NCBI GenBank assembly: GCA_035501495.1
Contig: DATJWB010000264.1
Span: 1 to 64,000 of the forward strand
Reading direction: 5' to 3'
Length of the DNA: 64,000 nt
DNA from: JAIQFL01 sp035501495
GTDB lineage: Bacteria; Acidobacteriota; Terriglobia; Bryobacterales; Bryobacteraceae
Shown here one piece after another: positions 18,387 through 26,544 of the stretch. Position numbers and translations under genes: made by a program. The notes below the pieces were generated by a model. The model was not told the origin of the DNA. It did no database searches and saw only the letters and a program-made list of their open reading frames with translations. The number at the start of each line of letters is the position of its first letter. Position 1 is the stretch's first letter.

Positions 18387-18704
18387 AGGGCTCCTTTGCG
18401 TGTACTCCTGATGAGAAAGCTCGTATCCGCGGCTCATGATTTTGCGTGAAGAAAGTCGCCCTATTTCGGAGCGCCTGTTGGCACCGGATCCAACTTACTC
18501 CGTGCCTTTGTCACGGTGAGCGTCTGGAGCATATGTTGAGCATCAGAACGGGTCGATCACCGTGACCGATTCGCAACAGCGGATCAGAATTGGAATGTAT
18601 CCCGGTGGTTTTCCCGAGTAATAGGATCGATTGGCTGATTCAGCCCACTCAAACTCGATGCTCAGATATTGAGTGAGGTGGCGAATTAGATACACTTGTT
18701 GTTA
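18387..18704. other. Intergenic region
   Basis: About 320 bases with no recognised gene, terminator or repeat. Confidence 0.4.
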
Positions 18705-18845
18705 TCAGAAGCCAGTAAGGCGAAGCCAGGCCTCAACTGCAAATCCCATCACTACGCCGAAGCAGGCAGCTAGGGTCCAAGCTTTTTCGGAACCACGGTC
18801 CAGGAATTCAATAAACCGGATCGATCTTGGATTTTTGTCGTTCAT
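18705..18845 (-). CDS. Possible 46-residue membrane protein
   Basis: An ATG-initiated frame of 46 codons. It has a charged N-terminus (MNDKNPRSIRFIEFLDRGSE) and one hydrophobic helix (AWTLAACFGVVMGFAVEAWL), then a short tail and TGA. That topology fits a small single-pass membrane protein. Against it are the weak ribosome-binding site (GGGG about 10 bases upstream) and a decayed gene copy next door. Confidence 0.35.
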   Translation of the reverse strand: MNDKNPRSIRFIEFLDRGSEKAWTLAACFGVVMGFAVEAWLRLTGF

Positions 18846-18869
18846 CGCAGCAACAACCCCAATCTAATA

Positions 18870-19070
18870 GTTATTCGGTGTCTTTGTGGTAGACCGCCAA
18901 TCGCGGCTCGATGACTGCGTTTCGCCAGGTGATTGCCGGCCCTGAACGCTCTTCCGAACCCCCTCCGAAGGGAACCAGATACCGGTTGTTCTGGAAGTCG
19001 AACACCATAACTCCACTCGACCTGACCGCACGGGCCTCAAGAAAAACGATTAACTACTTCGCAAGGCGCA
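18870..19070 (-). pseudogene. Decayed copy of the end of an outer-membrane protein gene
   Basis: The stretch is a diverged duplicate of about 20940-21100. On the minus strand it still encodes VRSSGVMVFDFQNNRYLVPF, identical to the intact neighbour. A one-base deletion and a compensating insertion then scramble the middle, and the frame returns at AVIEPRLAVYH versus the intact AFIEPQFTVYH. Upstream of the match the frame carries a stop. No start codon or signal peptide remains. Confidence 0.75.
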
Positions 19071-19146
19071 GCATCGGTGCCGGCCCGATGGCAGTCTCTT
19101 GCGACTCCGGCAGTTCGAGCCGGCTACGAAGCACTTTTGATGCGTG

Positions 19147-20784
19147 TCAGTTTTTCTCGAAGGCGAACACACAATTCCAATCGCTCTTCATGCTGACGAG
19201 TGTCCAGCCACGCTTTGGAGCTTCATCCAGGCCGCGGTCCAGTTTGCCGGAGGAGGACTTGCGGTCGTAGGAGAACTCGCGCTCGGCGTCGTCGTGGTGG
19301 ACGATCAGGCCGAAACGCGGCCCTGGGCCCGCTGTGACCCACTGGAGCATCGCAAAATCGCCATCCGAGTTGCCGAATGCGGCGATGGGACGGCGCCCGA
19401 TGTACTTCTGGATGCCTACTGGCTTGCCTTCGCGATCGTCAATGAAGTCCAGCTTGGGCTGTCGGACCAACACGGGCTGACCTTCCTGAATTTCGAATTT
19501 CGTCACGATGCTGCTGCCCACCACTTGTTCGGGAGGAACACGGTAGCTTTTTTCGCTGAAGGCACGCACAAACTCCACACCGCCTCCTGAGACGATATAG
19601 GTCTTGAACCCGTTCGCCCGGAGAAAGTCCAGCAGTTCCACCATCGGTTGATACACCAGATCGGTATAGGGCCGGTTGAATTTCGGATGCCGGGCCGTGG
19701 CAAGCCAGTCTTTCGCGATCCGGTCGAATTCTTCCGTAGTGATGCCTGCGTGTGCGGCCATCGCCATCTCCATGATGCCAGCGTCGCCGGCCGCGGCCAG
19801 AGTCTCCATGTCGTTCTCCAGCACGGCCCGGAACGGCTGTCTGCTCTTCCACTCAGGATGCTGAGGCGCCAGCGCGCGGACCTGGTCAAAGACAAACTGC
19901 ACCTGGTTATAGAGGGGCTGTTCCGACCAGAGAGTTCCGTCGTTGTCGAAAACCGCGATCCTTTCGGCGACCGGCACAAAGTCGGGGCCGCCTTCGGTGG
20001 TTACGCGCTGCACGAAACTGACTATGGACTTTTTCGCCCCACCATCGTTCCAGGAAGCCAGGGGCTCCGTCGCCGGGCTCCGCCAGAGCTCCTTTGAGGC
20101 GGTGCCGAAGTTCCCCAACTGGAAGATCGCAACATCTTTCGGCGTGAATGAAAAGGCCTCGAATGGCTCGGCCTTCAATTGTTTGCCGAAGGCTTCCGTG
20201 GTGACTCCCACGGTGATGTGCGGCATGTAGTTCGCCCCGGTCGATTTGGGCACGAATGCCGCGACATAACCCACAATGTCGGCATTGGGCGGCGTATCGA
20301 TAAAGGCTGCCGCCGTTCCTCCGCTCACCGAGAAGGGCGACACCGCGTCCACAACCTTCTGTTCCAGGCGCACCAACTGAGGCGTGCGTTCGATGATCAC
20401 GGCGTTGAGGGCGACGCCGTCCCAAAGTTCGGATGCCAGGGATTTCGCCGTCAATTGCATTGAGCCGAGAGGTTCCGCGGCGAGAACTTTCGTGATTGCA
20501 GCAGTCACCGCATCGAAGTCTTTCTCCCGCACGAAGCGCTGTACCAGCGTGACGTGCGGTGCGTGGGTGGCGTCCAGGGAATAGCCCTCGGGGTAGTTGG
20601 CCCGCAGCCGGGCATTGATCGCGTTGGCGCGCGCCACGCCGGTCTGATCCGGTTGCAAAAGCACGTCAATCGCGATGATCTTGTCGCCCCCTGCCCCGGC
20701 AGTTTGTTGTTGGCCTGCTGCCGGCAGCGCGGCGGCTATGCTTAGCAGAAGACCTAATGCGGCGCGTCTGGTTTGCATTCTCAT
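19147..20784 (-). CDS. Secreted 2H-phosphoesterase-like / HAD phosphatase fusion
   Basis: A 545-residue exported protein. ATG at 20784 follows AGGAG; a longer frame upstream lacks a site and would overlap the next gene. After a signal peptide (to about LPAAGQQ), residues about 30-230 resemble a 2'-5' RNA ligase/2H phosphoesterase with two H-x-T/S motifs (HVTL and HITV). Residues about 265-545 form a HAD hydrolase: motif I is AVFDNDGTLW, the Ser/Thr motif is in YIVSGGG, and motif IV is FGNSDGD. HAD proteins of this DNDGTLW type are often periplasmic. The substrate is unknown; the two halves suggest hydrolysis of a cyclic phosphate or nucleotide followed by dephosphorylation, which is inference. 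Confidence 0.75.
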   Translation of the reverse strand: MRMQTRRAALGLLLSIAAALPAAGQQQTAGAGGDKIIAIDVLLQPDQTGVARANAINARLRANYPEGYSLDATHAPHVTLVQRFVREKDFDAVTAAITKVLAAEPLGSMQLTAKSLASELWDGVALNAVIIERTPQLVRLEQKVVDAVSPFSVSGGTAAAFIDTPPNADIVGYVAAFVPKSTGANYMPHITVGVTTEAFGKQLKAEPFEAFSFTPKDVAIFQLGNFGTASKELWRSPATEPLASWNDGGAKKSIVSFVQRVTTEGGPDFVPVAERIAVFDNDGTLWSEQPLYNQVQFVFDQVRALAPQHPEWKSRQPFRAVLENDMETLAAAGDAGIMEMAMAAHAGITTEEFDRIAKDWLATARHPKFNRPYTDLVYQPMVELLDFLRANGFKTYIVSGGGVEFVRAFSEKSYRVPPEQVVGSSIVTKFEIQEGQPVLVRQPKLDFIDDREGKPVGIQKYIGRRPIAAFGNSDGDFAMLQWVTAGPGPRFGLIVHHDDAEREFSYDRKSSSGKLDRGLDEAPKRGWTLVSMKSDWNCVFAFEKN

Positions 20785-20885
20785 TCGTATACTCCTGTAG
20801 AACTGATATCTGGCCACCCTTGATCCGGGGTCGACGAGCCGCCGTCCCGAGGCTTCCCCGACCCTTCGTGAGCCAAGTCGCGAGA

Positions 20886-21794
20886 CTAAGCCTTTTTCGG
20901 CCATTGCCACTTAATGCCCATATACAACTGAAGAACGGGTTGTCCCGCTCCTTTGTGATAGACCGTGAATTGCGGCTCGATGAATGCGTTGACCATGTGG
21001 TTCCCGGCCCTGAACGCTCTGCCGAACCCGGCTCCAAAAGGAACCAGATACCGGTTGTTCTGGAAGTCGAACACCATGACTCCACTCGACCTGACGTAGA
21101 AACCGCCGCCGATACTGTAAGTGGCGAAAGGCTGCATGGTAGACACCTGGGTCTTTGTCCGGTCTTGGTTGCCGGCAAATGAGTGCTGCCAGGTCGCGAG
21201 CACACCTGCTATGGACCCGCCACCGAGCGGGAAGATCCCCACGGCGGCGGCGCCTCCCTGCCACTTGCCTGAACCGAGCGCAGTGTTGGTAGCCGTCGGG
21301 GCCACGAAAAGAGGACCTACGGCGTATTCATTCCGCGACCCCTCCTTCGAGATTATGATCGCGTCAAAGATAGCGAAATCTCCCAGCCCCGATTTGTATT
21401 GCCCCCCCGACACAGGCGTGGTCTGAACGGGTAAGGTTGCCCGGATGATCTGCCGCCCGGAGACAATCACCGCGCGCAGATCCAGGGTGTTCGCATTTAC
21501 GCCCGAAACACCGTAGAGGGTCGGGTCGTAGTAGTTCTCGAAAGTCACAGCGGTCACGTCAGCCAGCGGATTGTTTAACCGCGCCACATCCGCTGCGGAA
21601 ACCGCCCCGGATGCGGGGGGGGCCGGCTTTACTGGCTCGACTGCTGGCGACCCGGCTGCAGCTGAAGGCGTCCCGGCTGCGGCTGAGTCGGCGGCGGGCG
21701 CTTTTGCTACTGGCTCCTGCGCGACCAGCACGAGCGCCGTTGAAAAGGCGGCGAGCACCGCCAAACAACACCTCGAAATTCTCGACGATATCAT
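20886..21794 (-). CDS. Outer-membrane beta-barrel protein (MetA-pathway/transporter-like)
   Basis: A 302-residue exported protein. The signal peptide ends near VLVAQEP, followed by an Ala/Pro-rich linker (residues about 27-65). The rest shows repeated amphipathic strands such as GGFYVRSSGVMVFDFQNNRY and a C-terminal VLQLYMGIKWQWPKKA. The pattern resembles small barrels annotated as putative transporters. ATG at 21794 follows AGGAGT. The stop lies 101 bases before the 2H-HAD gene, so the two may be cotranscribed. A decayed copy of its 3' half lies at 18870-19070. Element copy 2 lies immediately upstream. Confidence 0.7.
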   Translation of the reverse strand: MISSRISRCCLAVLAAFSTALVLVAQEPVAKAPAADSAAAGTPSAAAGSPAVEPVKPAPPASGAVSAADVARLNNPLADVTAVTFENYYDPTLYGVSGVNANTLDLRAVIVSGRQIIRATLPVQTTPVSGGQYKSGLGDFAIFDAIIISKEGSRNEYAVGPLFVAPTATNTALGSGKWQGGAAAVGIFPLGGGSIAGVLATWQHSFAGNQDRTKTQVSTMQPFATYSIGGGFYVRSSGVMVFDFQNNRYLVPFGAGFGRAFRAGNHMVNAFIEPQFTVYHKGAGQPVLQLYMGIKWQWPKKA

Positions 21795-21810
21795 TTTCGA
21801 CTCCTGTTCA

Positions 21811-21885
21811 GCCGGTAAATTCCGTGCTGCGGCGATTGAGGATGCCTTTCGGCCCTGTAAGTCTCATTTTCTTTTGGGGCCGGCT
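21811..21885 (-). promoter_or_regulatory. Leader-like conserved element, copy 2
   Basis: Plus strand order is GGTAAATTCC, 17 bases, GATGCCTTTCGG, then CATTTTCTTTTGGGG. On the minus strand the core GGGCCGAAAGGC can fold as a GAAA-capped hairpin. It ends about 17 bases upstream of the outer-membrane protein start, directly in the 5' untranslated region, the best placed of the three copies. Confidence 0.45.
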
Positions 21886-22226
21886 CGCGCCGAACATGCG
21901 CACGGCGGGCGGCTGGCCGCGGCCGCACACCCCTCTCGCGCGTGATGGCCAGTGACTTCCAGCCCGTTACTGCCTGGCTTTTGTGGAGTAGAAACGCATT
22001 CGCCCGCGACGCGCGAGATGAGAAGCCCACCTTACCCAAGGCCAAGGTTCCAGAGGGTAAGAACCCTGGGAATCCCACTGACGAGTACGGCCGGGGTGGA
22101 ATCTCTCGCCACCGACTATCACCTCAACGAAAGCGTCGAGATGATCGACTGGCTCAGCGCATAGAAATCGCGCCTTGGCAGCACGACGTGACCTGGATCC
22201 GCTCCCAACGAGTCTGTGGTTCTGCC
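21886..22226. other. Intergenic region between outer-membrane protein and pal
   Basis: About 340 bases. No gene or terminator was recognised. Confidence 0.4.
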
Positions 22227-23018
22227 CTACTGCCCCGGAGCGAAATGGACGCGCCGGTTCTTCTGCCAGCAGGCCTCGTTCTCTTCGGTGCACTGGGGAC
22301 GCTCTTTGCCGTAGCTGACAATCGTTACCCGACCGGCGGAGACGCCTAGCTGCTGCACGAAGTTTTTGGCTGAATTGGCGCGGCGGTCGCCCAGGCCCAA
22401 GTTGTACTCCGCGCTGCCGCGTTCGTCGCAATGTCCTTCGAGCACGATGGACGCGTTGGGGAAATCGTTGAGGATCGCCTTGAGCGCGGCGGCGTCCCTG
22501 GTGAGAACGTCGATGGCGTCCGAGCTGAGGTCCACCTTGTCGTAATCAAAGTAGGTGTCCTGGACTTCGGCGGAGAGCCGCTCATCGAGCGCGTCGGTGC
22601 GGGCTGGCAGCGGCGGAGGAGGAGGTGGCGGCGGCGAAGAAACGTTGATGACAGCGGTGGTGGTGCCGGTGCCGCCGGGGCCGGTAGCGGTCAGCGTGTA
22701 TGTGATGGAATCGCTTGGGCTGACGCGGCTGTTGCCGACGGCCTGTACGCTTCCGATGCCTTGATCGATGGACACGCTGGTCACGTTGCCGGTGACCACC
22801 CAGCGCAGCGTCGAGGACTGGCCGCGTTGGATGCTGGTGGGCTCCGCCGTAAACTGCGACACGGAGGGAGCCGCGGGAGGCGGCGGCGGAACCGGAGGAG
22901 GCGCCTGGGCTGGCAGGGAAGGGGGTGTGGGAGGCGCGACCTTCTTCTTACAGCCTGCGGCGAACATCGCCAGCGTCAGCGCCAACACGACGGCAGTCAA
23001 CTCTCGTTTACTCAGCAT
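22227..23018 (-). CDS. pal: Peptidoglycan-associated lipoprotein (OmpA family) with extra Ig-like domain
   Basis: A 263-residue lipoprotein. The signal peptide ends in the lipobox FAAGC. A Pro-rich linker and an Ig-like domain follow (residues about 52-130, containing GQSSTLRWVVTG and YTLTATGPGGTG), then a second Pro-run and a C-terminal OmpA domain. The OmpA part has the peptidoglycan-binding signature VLEGHCDERGSAEYNLGLGD and RRANSAKNFV. It anchors the outer membrane to the wall. ATG at 23018 follows GAGGA. It is not next to tolB here. The Ig-like insert makes it longer than the usual Pal of about 170 residues. Confidence 0.9.
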   Translation of the reverse strand: MLSKRELTAVVLALTLAMFAAGCKKKVAPPTPPSLPAQAPPPVPPPPPAAPSVSQFTAEPTSIQRGQSSTLRWVVTGNVTSVSIDQGIGSVQAVGNSRVSPSDSITYTLTATGPGGTGTTTAVINVSSPPPPPPPPLPARTDALDERLSAEVQDTYFDYDKVDLSSDAIDVLTRDAAALKAILNDFPNASIVLEGHCDERGSAEYNLGLGDRRANSAKNFVQQLGVSAGRVTIVSYGKERPQCTEENEACWQKNRRVHFAPGQ

Positions 23019-23159
23019 GAAGGTCCTCTCGAACTCGTGTTACATAGCCAACACCGCGGTAGAGCTCACCGCCGGTGGGAGCCATCGGCTTGACGTTCTT
23101 CGCGCCGCCAGCCACGGACGAGGCTCCAGGGCGAGAGCCCTGACCGCAGGAATCGATGT

Positions 23160-23240
23160 GAAACCGGGTGGGTAGGGCTTCGGGACTTTAGTCCCCCCTG
23201 GTTCTATGGCGACTGAAGTCCGCCGCAGACTAAGTCCACC
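23160..23240. repeat. Intergenic cluster of GACT/AGTC palindromes
   Basis: GGGACTTTAGTCCC at 23182-23195 is a perfect 6-bp hairpin. Within 45 bases follow GGCGACTGAAGTCCGCC and GACTAAGTCC. The clustering between two genes suggests a decayed palindromic intergenic repeat. Confidence 0.4.
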
Positions 23241-23309
23241 CCACAGGAAATCTTCCATTTGCTCAAAGGACTGTGGTCCCGGTCCTTGGACACAGCTCCG
23301 CGACCTCGA

Positions 23310-24278
23310 TCATCCTGCTGAAGACGACGATTTGTGGGACTTCCCGTTGGCCAGTGTTTCCCGGATCTGCAGCAACTCGGCGTGCCGTTCCGGAGTCACG
23401 GTGGGGTATTTCAACTTAAGCCGTTCCAATACTCGGCAGACCGCTTCGGAAACAGCCAGGCGGGCAAACCACTTGTGGTCTGCCGGGATGACGAACCACG
23501 GTGCGACTTCGGTGCTGGTGTGATTGAGCACCTCCTCGAAGGCCGCCTGGTACTCGTCCCAGTGCGCGCGCTCCTGGCAGTCGGACATGGAAAACTTCCA
23601 GTTCTTATCCGGGTCATCAATGCGCGCCAAAAACCGTTTCCGCTGCTCCTCCTTCGAGACGTTGAGGAAGATCTTCACCGGGACGATACCGTTGTGGAAC
23701 AAGTGCTCTTCGAAATGGTTGACTTCGCGGAATCGCTGCTTCCACACGTCCCCGTCGGCGACGGCGGAAGGGATCCTCTGCTTAGCCAGGATCTCCGGAT
23801 GAACACGGACCACAAGCATCTCTTCGTAGTAAGAGCGATTGAAGATCCCGATCATGCCTCGCTCCGGCAGCGCTTTTGTCGCGCGCCAGAGGTAATCGTG
23901 GCTCAACTCTTCGGCGGAAGGCGCCTTAAAGCTCGACACGTGACAACCCTGCGGATTCACACCCGACATCACGTGGCGGATGGCCCCGTCTTTGCCCGCG
24001 GCATCCATCGCCTGCAGGATGATGAGCAGCGCGTACTCGTTCTGGGCGTACAGCCTCTCCTGAAGGTCGCACAAGCGTTCGATGTTGGCACTTACCGTAC
24101 CTGTGGCGCCTGCCTTGTTTTCATAGCCGCCGGTGAAGGCGGGGTCGAAGTCCTTCTTGAGGGAGATTTTGCTTCCCGGCTCGGCCATAATCTCCTTGAG
24201 CCGGAATTCGATCTTCTCTTTATCACCAACCTTAATAGTGACTTTTTCTTTGGGATCCAGTTTCCATTCTAGTGACAC
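23310..24278 (-). CDS. ppk2: Polyphosphate kinase 2 family protein
   Basis: About 322 residues. The PPK2 P-loop kinase core is clear: Walker A region QAMDAAGKDGAIRHVMSGVN, the lid arginines in FNRSYYEEMLVVRVHPE, and Walker B-type DDPDKNWKFS. The family moves phosphate between polyphosphate and nucleotides (AMP, ADP or GDP depending on class). The frame extends to a TTG at 24317, but GGAG seven bases before GTG at 24278 makes that the better start. Confidence 0.88.
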   Translation of the reverse strand: MSLEWKLDPKEKVTIKVGDKEKIEFRLKEIMAEPGSKISLKKDFDPAFTGGYENKAGATGTVSANIERLCDLQERLYAQNEYALLIILQAMDAAGKDGAIRHVMSGVNPQGCHVSSFKAPSAEELSHDYLWRATKALPERGMIGIFNRSYYEEMLVVRVHPEILAKQRIPSAVADGDVWKQRFREVNHFEEHLFHNGIVPVKIFLNVSKEEQRKRFLARIDDPDKNWKFSMSDCQERAHWDEYQAAFEEVLNHTSTEVAPWFVIPADHKWFARLAVSEAVCRVLERLKLKYPTVTPERHAELLQIRETLANGKSHKSSSSAG

Positions 24279-24351
24279 AAGTTTTCTCCAGTTCTGATCG
24301 ACTTCTCCGCCACGCAACCGATCGCTGGTAAAACAGCGTCAGTCCAGTGGA

Positions 24352-25158
24352 TTACTCGTTTCCAGCCGACGCCGGGGCCGCAGCGCTGAGTTGAATTACG
24401 GCCGCCGCCGCGTTGAAACGCACCACCTCCTCGTCGTCATCGAGAAGCGGTGTGATCACTTTGAGAGCAGCCGGGTCGTTCTGGCGTGCAAGGGCGCCAA
24501 TCACCGCCGCGCGGACGAGCCACTTCTCGTCCTTCGTGGCATCCATCAGTGCCTTGCGTGACTTGGGGTCCGGATCGCCGATCAGTTTTGTCGCAGCGGC
24601 GGCCCGCACCGGCGAGACGTTATCCGCCTTGAGCATCTTCACGACACCGTAGCTGATGCCACCGAACGGGATGAAACCGATGCCGAACTCCACGCCCATC
24701 TGGCCGAGGGCTTTGGGGTCTTTGAGCATCTTTAACTGCGAATCCACCAGGTTGTCACCACTCTTCCTCTGGCCCGTGAGGACCGCGTAGTACACGTCGT
24801 AGGCGGTCGGATCCCCCAGTACAAAGAGCGCATTGGCTGCGGCAAAGACCACGCTAGTCTCCTTATCCTTGAGCGCGGCCTTCAGTTTCGGCGCTGACTC
24901 TTTGGCGCCCATGATGCCCAGGACCCTGGCCGCGGTGGCACGCACCTCTTCCTCGTCGTCGGAGAGGGCGGTTTCCGCCAGCGTTCGGGCCCGAGCGTTG
25001 CCCGTGATCAGACCCAGCGCGTGGATGGCCTTCCCTCGATTATCATCGCTCTTACCCTTGGCGGCTTCGGACAGGATAGTCCAGGCTTTGTCGACCGGCG
25101 TTTGCGCGTTGATGCAAGCGGCGCACGCCAGGAACATCACAAATCTCATCGTTGTCAT
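24352..25158 (-). CDS. Exported HEAT-repeat protein
   Basis: About 268 residues. ATG at 25158 follows GGGAG. The signal peptide is MRFVMFLACAACINAQ. The rest is a run of alpha-helical HEAT units with the Asp/Glu-Val-Arg pattern, for example DDEEEVRATAARVLG, DKETSVVFAAANALF and DDDEEVVRFNAAAAVI. A Gly-rich insert (GIGFIPFGGISYGVVK) interrupts the array. HEAT arrays bind proteins; the partner is unknown. Confidence 0.75.
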   Translation of the reverse strand: MTTMRFVMFLACAACINAQTPVDKAWTILSEAAKGKSDDNRGKAIHALGLITGNARARTLAETALSDDEEEVRATAARVLGIMGAKESAPKLKAALKDKETSVVFAAANALFVLGDPTAYDVYYAVLTGQRKSGDNLVDSQLKMLKDPKALGQMGVEFGIGFIPFGGISYGVVKMLKADNVSPVRAAAATKLIGDPDPKSRKALMDATKDEKWLVRAAVIGALARQNDPAALKVITPLLDDDEEVVRFNAAAAVIQLSAAAPASAGNE

Positions 25159-25396
25159 TGTCGTTTCTCCCAAGCATAATCGCGAAACCGCTGGAGACCT
25201 TCGTCGGTGGCTTTGAACCATACGTGGTCCATTCACTTTGGTGTTCCCCGGTCTCGTATCTGGCCGGAACTTCCACCCGAGCCTCCGGCCACGGCTTACG
25301 ATGCGTGTGGATCGCGCGAGTCTCACTTTTTTTCTGAGAGGCCGCCGCACCCGTCCCGGCCGGCAGACCCAGCGCCCGATTCGCCGCGAGGGTGTG

Positions 25397-25726
25397 CTAA
25401 TGTTGCAGCAGCCGTGCAGCCCATCTGCCCATGCGGTGAGTCTCAGGCTCCGGCGCCGGGATCCCGATGGAGCGTAGTAACGCCTCGGACTTCGGAGGCA
25501 GTGCCGCTATCAGCCGTGCCCCTGACTCGCGCATGCGAGACAGCAATTCCACACCCGCCGCATCCGCGTCCGTGACCCCGGAGATATCCACGACAATCTC
25601 TTTTTGGGAAGCGACGGATGACGAGGTGTTCCACGACTGTTCGAGATCCTGAACAGACATGCCGCTCAGGCTTCCCCGGAGCACAAACCGGAACATCGTG
25701 GCGCTATCGTGCTGGTACATTTCCAT
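25397..25726 (-). CDS. STAS-domain protein
   Basis: About 109 residues spanning one STAS (anti-sigma-factor-antagonist-like) domain: FRFVLRGSLSG, EIVVDISGVTDADAAGVELL and ARLIAALPPKSEALL. The Ser/Thr that anti-anti-sigma proteins phosphorylate would sit near DADAAG and is absent, so the regulatory form may differ. ATG at 25726 is preferred over a TTG three codons upstream. It lies 48 bases downstream of the DksA-like gene on the same strand. Confidence 0.65.
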   Translation of the reverse strand: MEMYQHDSATMFRFVLRGSLSGMSVQDLEQSWNTSSSVASQKEIVVDISGVTDADAAGVELLSRMRESGARLIAALPPKSEALLRSIGIPAPEPETHRMGRWAARLLQH

Positions 25727-25774
25727 TGATGTCAATCAGGTGCGGGCCTTCATACCGGGCGAATCGACACGGAG

Positions 25775-26167
25775 TCAATCCCCCGAACCCGCCGTTAGCC
25801 TCGGGTGCCCGGTCCACTTGGAAGTTAGAGCATGGTGTTCGATCTCGGCGATCTCCTGGCACCGAATACAATGCGGCGTCCACGGGACGGAGTCCAGACG
25901 GACCACTGCGATTTCCGCGCCACAGCGAACACACACGCCGTACTCGTCATGGTCGATCCGTGTCAGGGCGTCGGCTATCTGCCGTATCAGAGTGGAGCGT
26001 CTCTCCAAGTCCGCCGTCGCCATCTCGCGGTCCAAGGCCAGCCTGCAGTCATCGATCTCGTCGGCAGTGCGGATTGCGTGTATGTAGTCGTAGCTGAACG
26101 CTTCAGCATACAACTCTCGACGTTTCCTTTCCAGGATTCGTCTAAATCTCTTGAATGCGGGCATCAT
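25775..26167 (-). CDS. DksA/TraR-type zinc-finger protein
   Basis: A 130-residue protein: N-terminal helices followed by a four-cysteine zinc finger, CVRCG ... HCIRCQE near residues 78-103. An acidic segment before the finger (RIDHDEYG) fits this family, which binds RNA polymerase through the secondary channel. The N-terminal coiled coil is shorter than in classic DksA. ATG at 26167 follows GGGAG. Confidence 0.8.
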   Translation of the reverse strand: MMPAFKRFRRILERKRRELYAEAFSYDYIHAIRTADEIDDCRLALDREMATADLERRSTLIRQIADALTRIDHDEYGVCVRCGAEIAVVRLDSVPWTPHCIRCQEIAEIEHHALTSKWTGHPRLTAGSGD

Positions 26168-26206
26168 AAGTGTCTCCCAGCCGGCCTGAAAGGTGCGGCT
26201 GCGCCG

Positions 26207-26338
26207 CTAGTTCCTCCGGCGATCTTGCGGACTGATTCCGGATAGCACGAAGCACGCGAGAACAAGACATGCAATCAGCGCCACAGCCACCACGAGTAAC
26301 CTCCACTGCCTCGACTGAGTCGAGTCGGATAGATGCAA
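26207..26338 (-). CDS. Possible 43-residue membrane protein
   Basis: A short frame ending 39 bases upstream of the DksA-like start. It carries one strong hydrophobic helix (LLVVAVALIACLVLACFVLS) followed by a basic tail (PQDRRRN). The only nearby start is TTG at 26338 without a well-spaced site, so the N-terminus is uncertain. Confidence 0.3.
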   Translation of the reverse strand: MHLSDSTQSRQWRLLVVAVALIACLVLACFVLSGISPQDRRRN

Positions 26339-26400
26339 TTCGGAAACCGTAGCCCTCCCCGGGTTGCTGCACCCATGCAGCAGGCTACACGTCTTCCAGT

Positions 26401-26480
26401 CCGGGATTTCCGTTTTGCTTTCTCCGCATCTCTGATGGCCTTCGTTCCCGAGAGTTGCATTTTCTTTTTTGGGGATCCGC
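26401..26480 (-). promoter_or_regulatory. Leader-like conserved element, copy 3
   Basis: Plus strand order is GGGATTTCC, 22 bases, GATGGCCTTCG, then GCATTTTCTTTTTTGGGGATCCG. This agrees with copies 1 and 2 in order and spacing. On the minus strand it is followed by a hairpin-rich stretch (TGCTGC/GCAGCA inside GTAGCC/GGGCTAC, about 26347-26385). The next minus-strand genes are the 43-residue frame and the DksA-like gene. Confidence 0.4.
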
Positions 26481-26544
26481 CGCGCATACGGGATGGCTGT
26501 ATGTTTCTGGCGAAGCGTCTCGTCACCACCCAGCAATTGCCATC

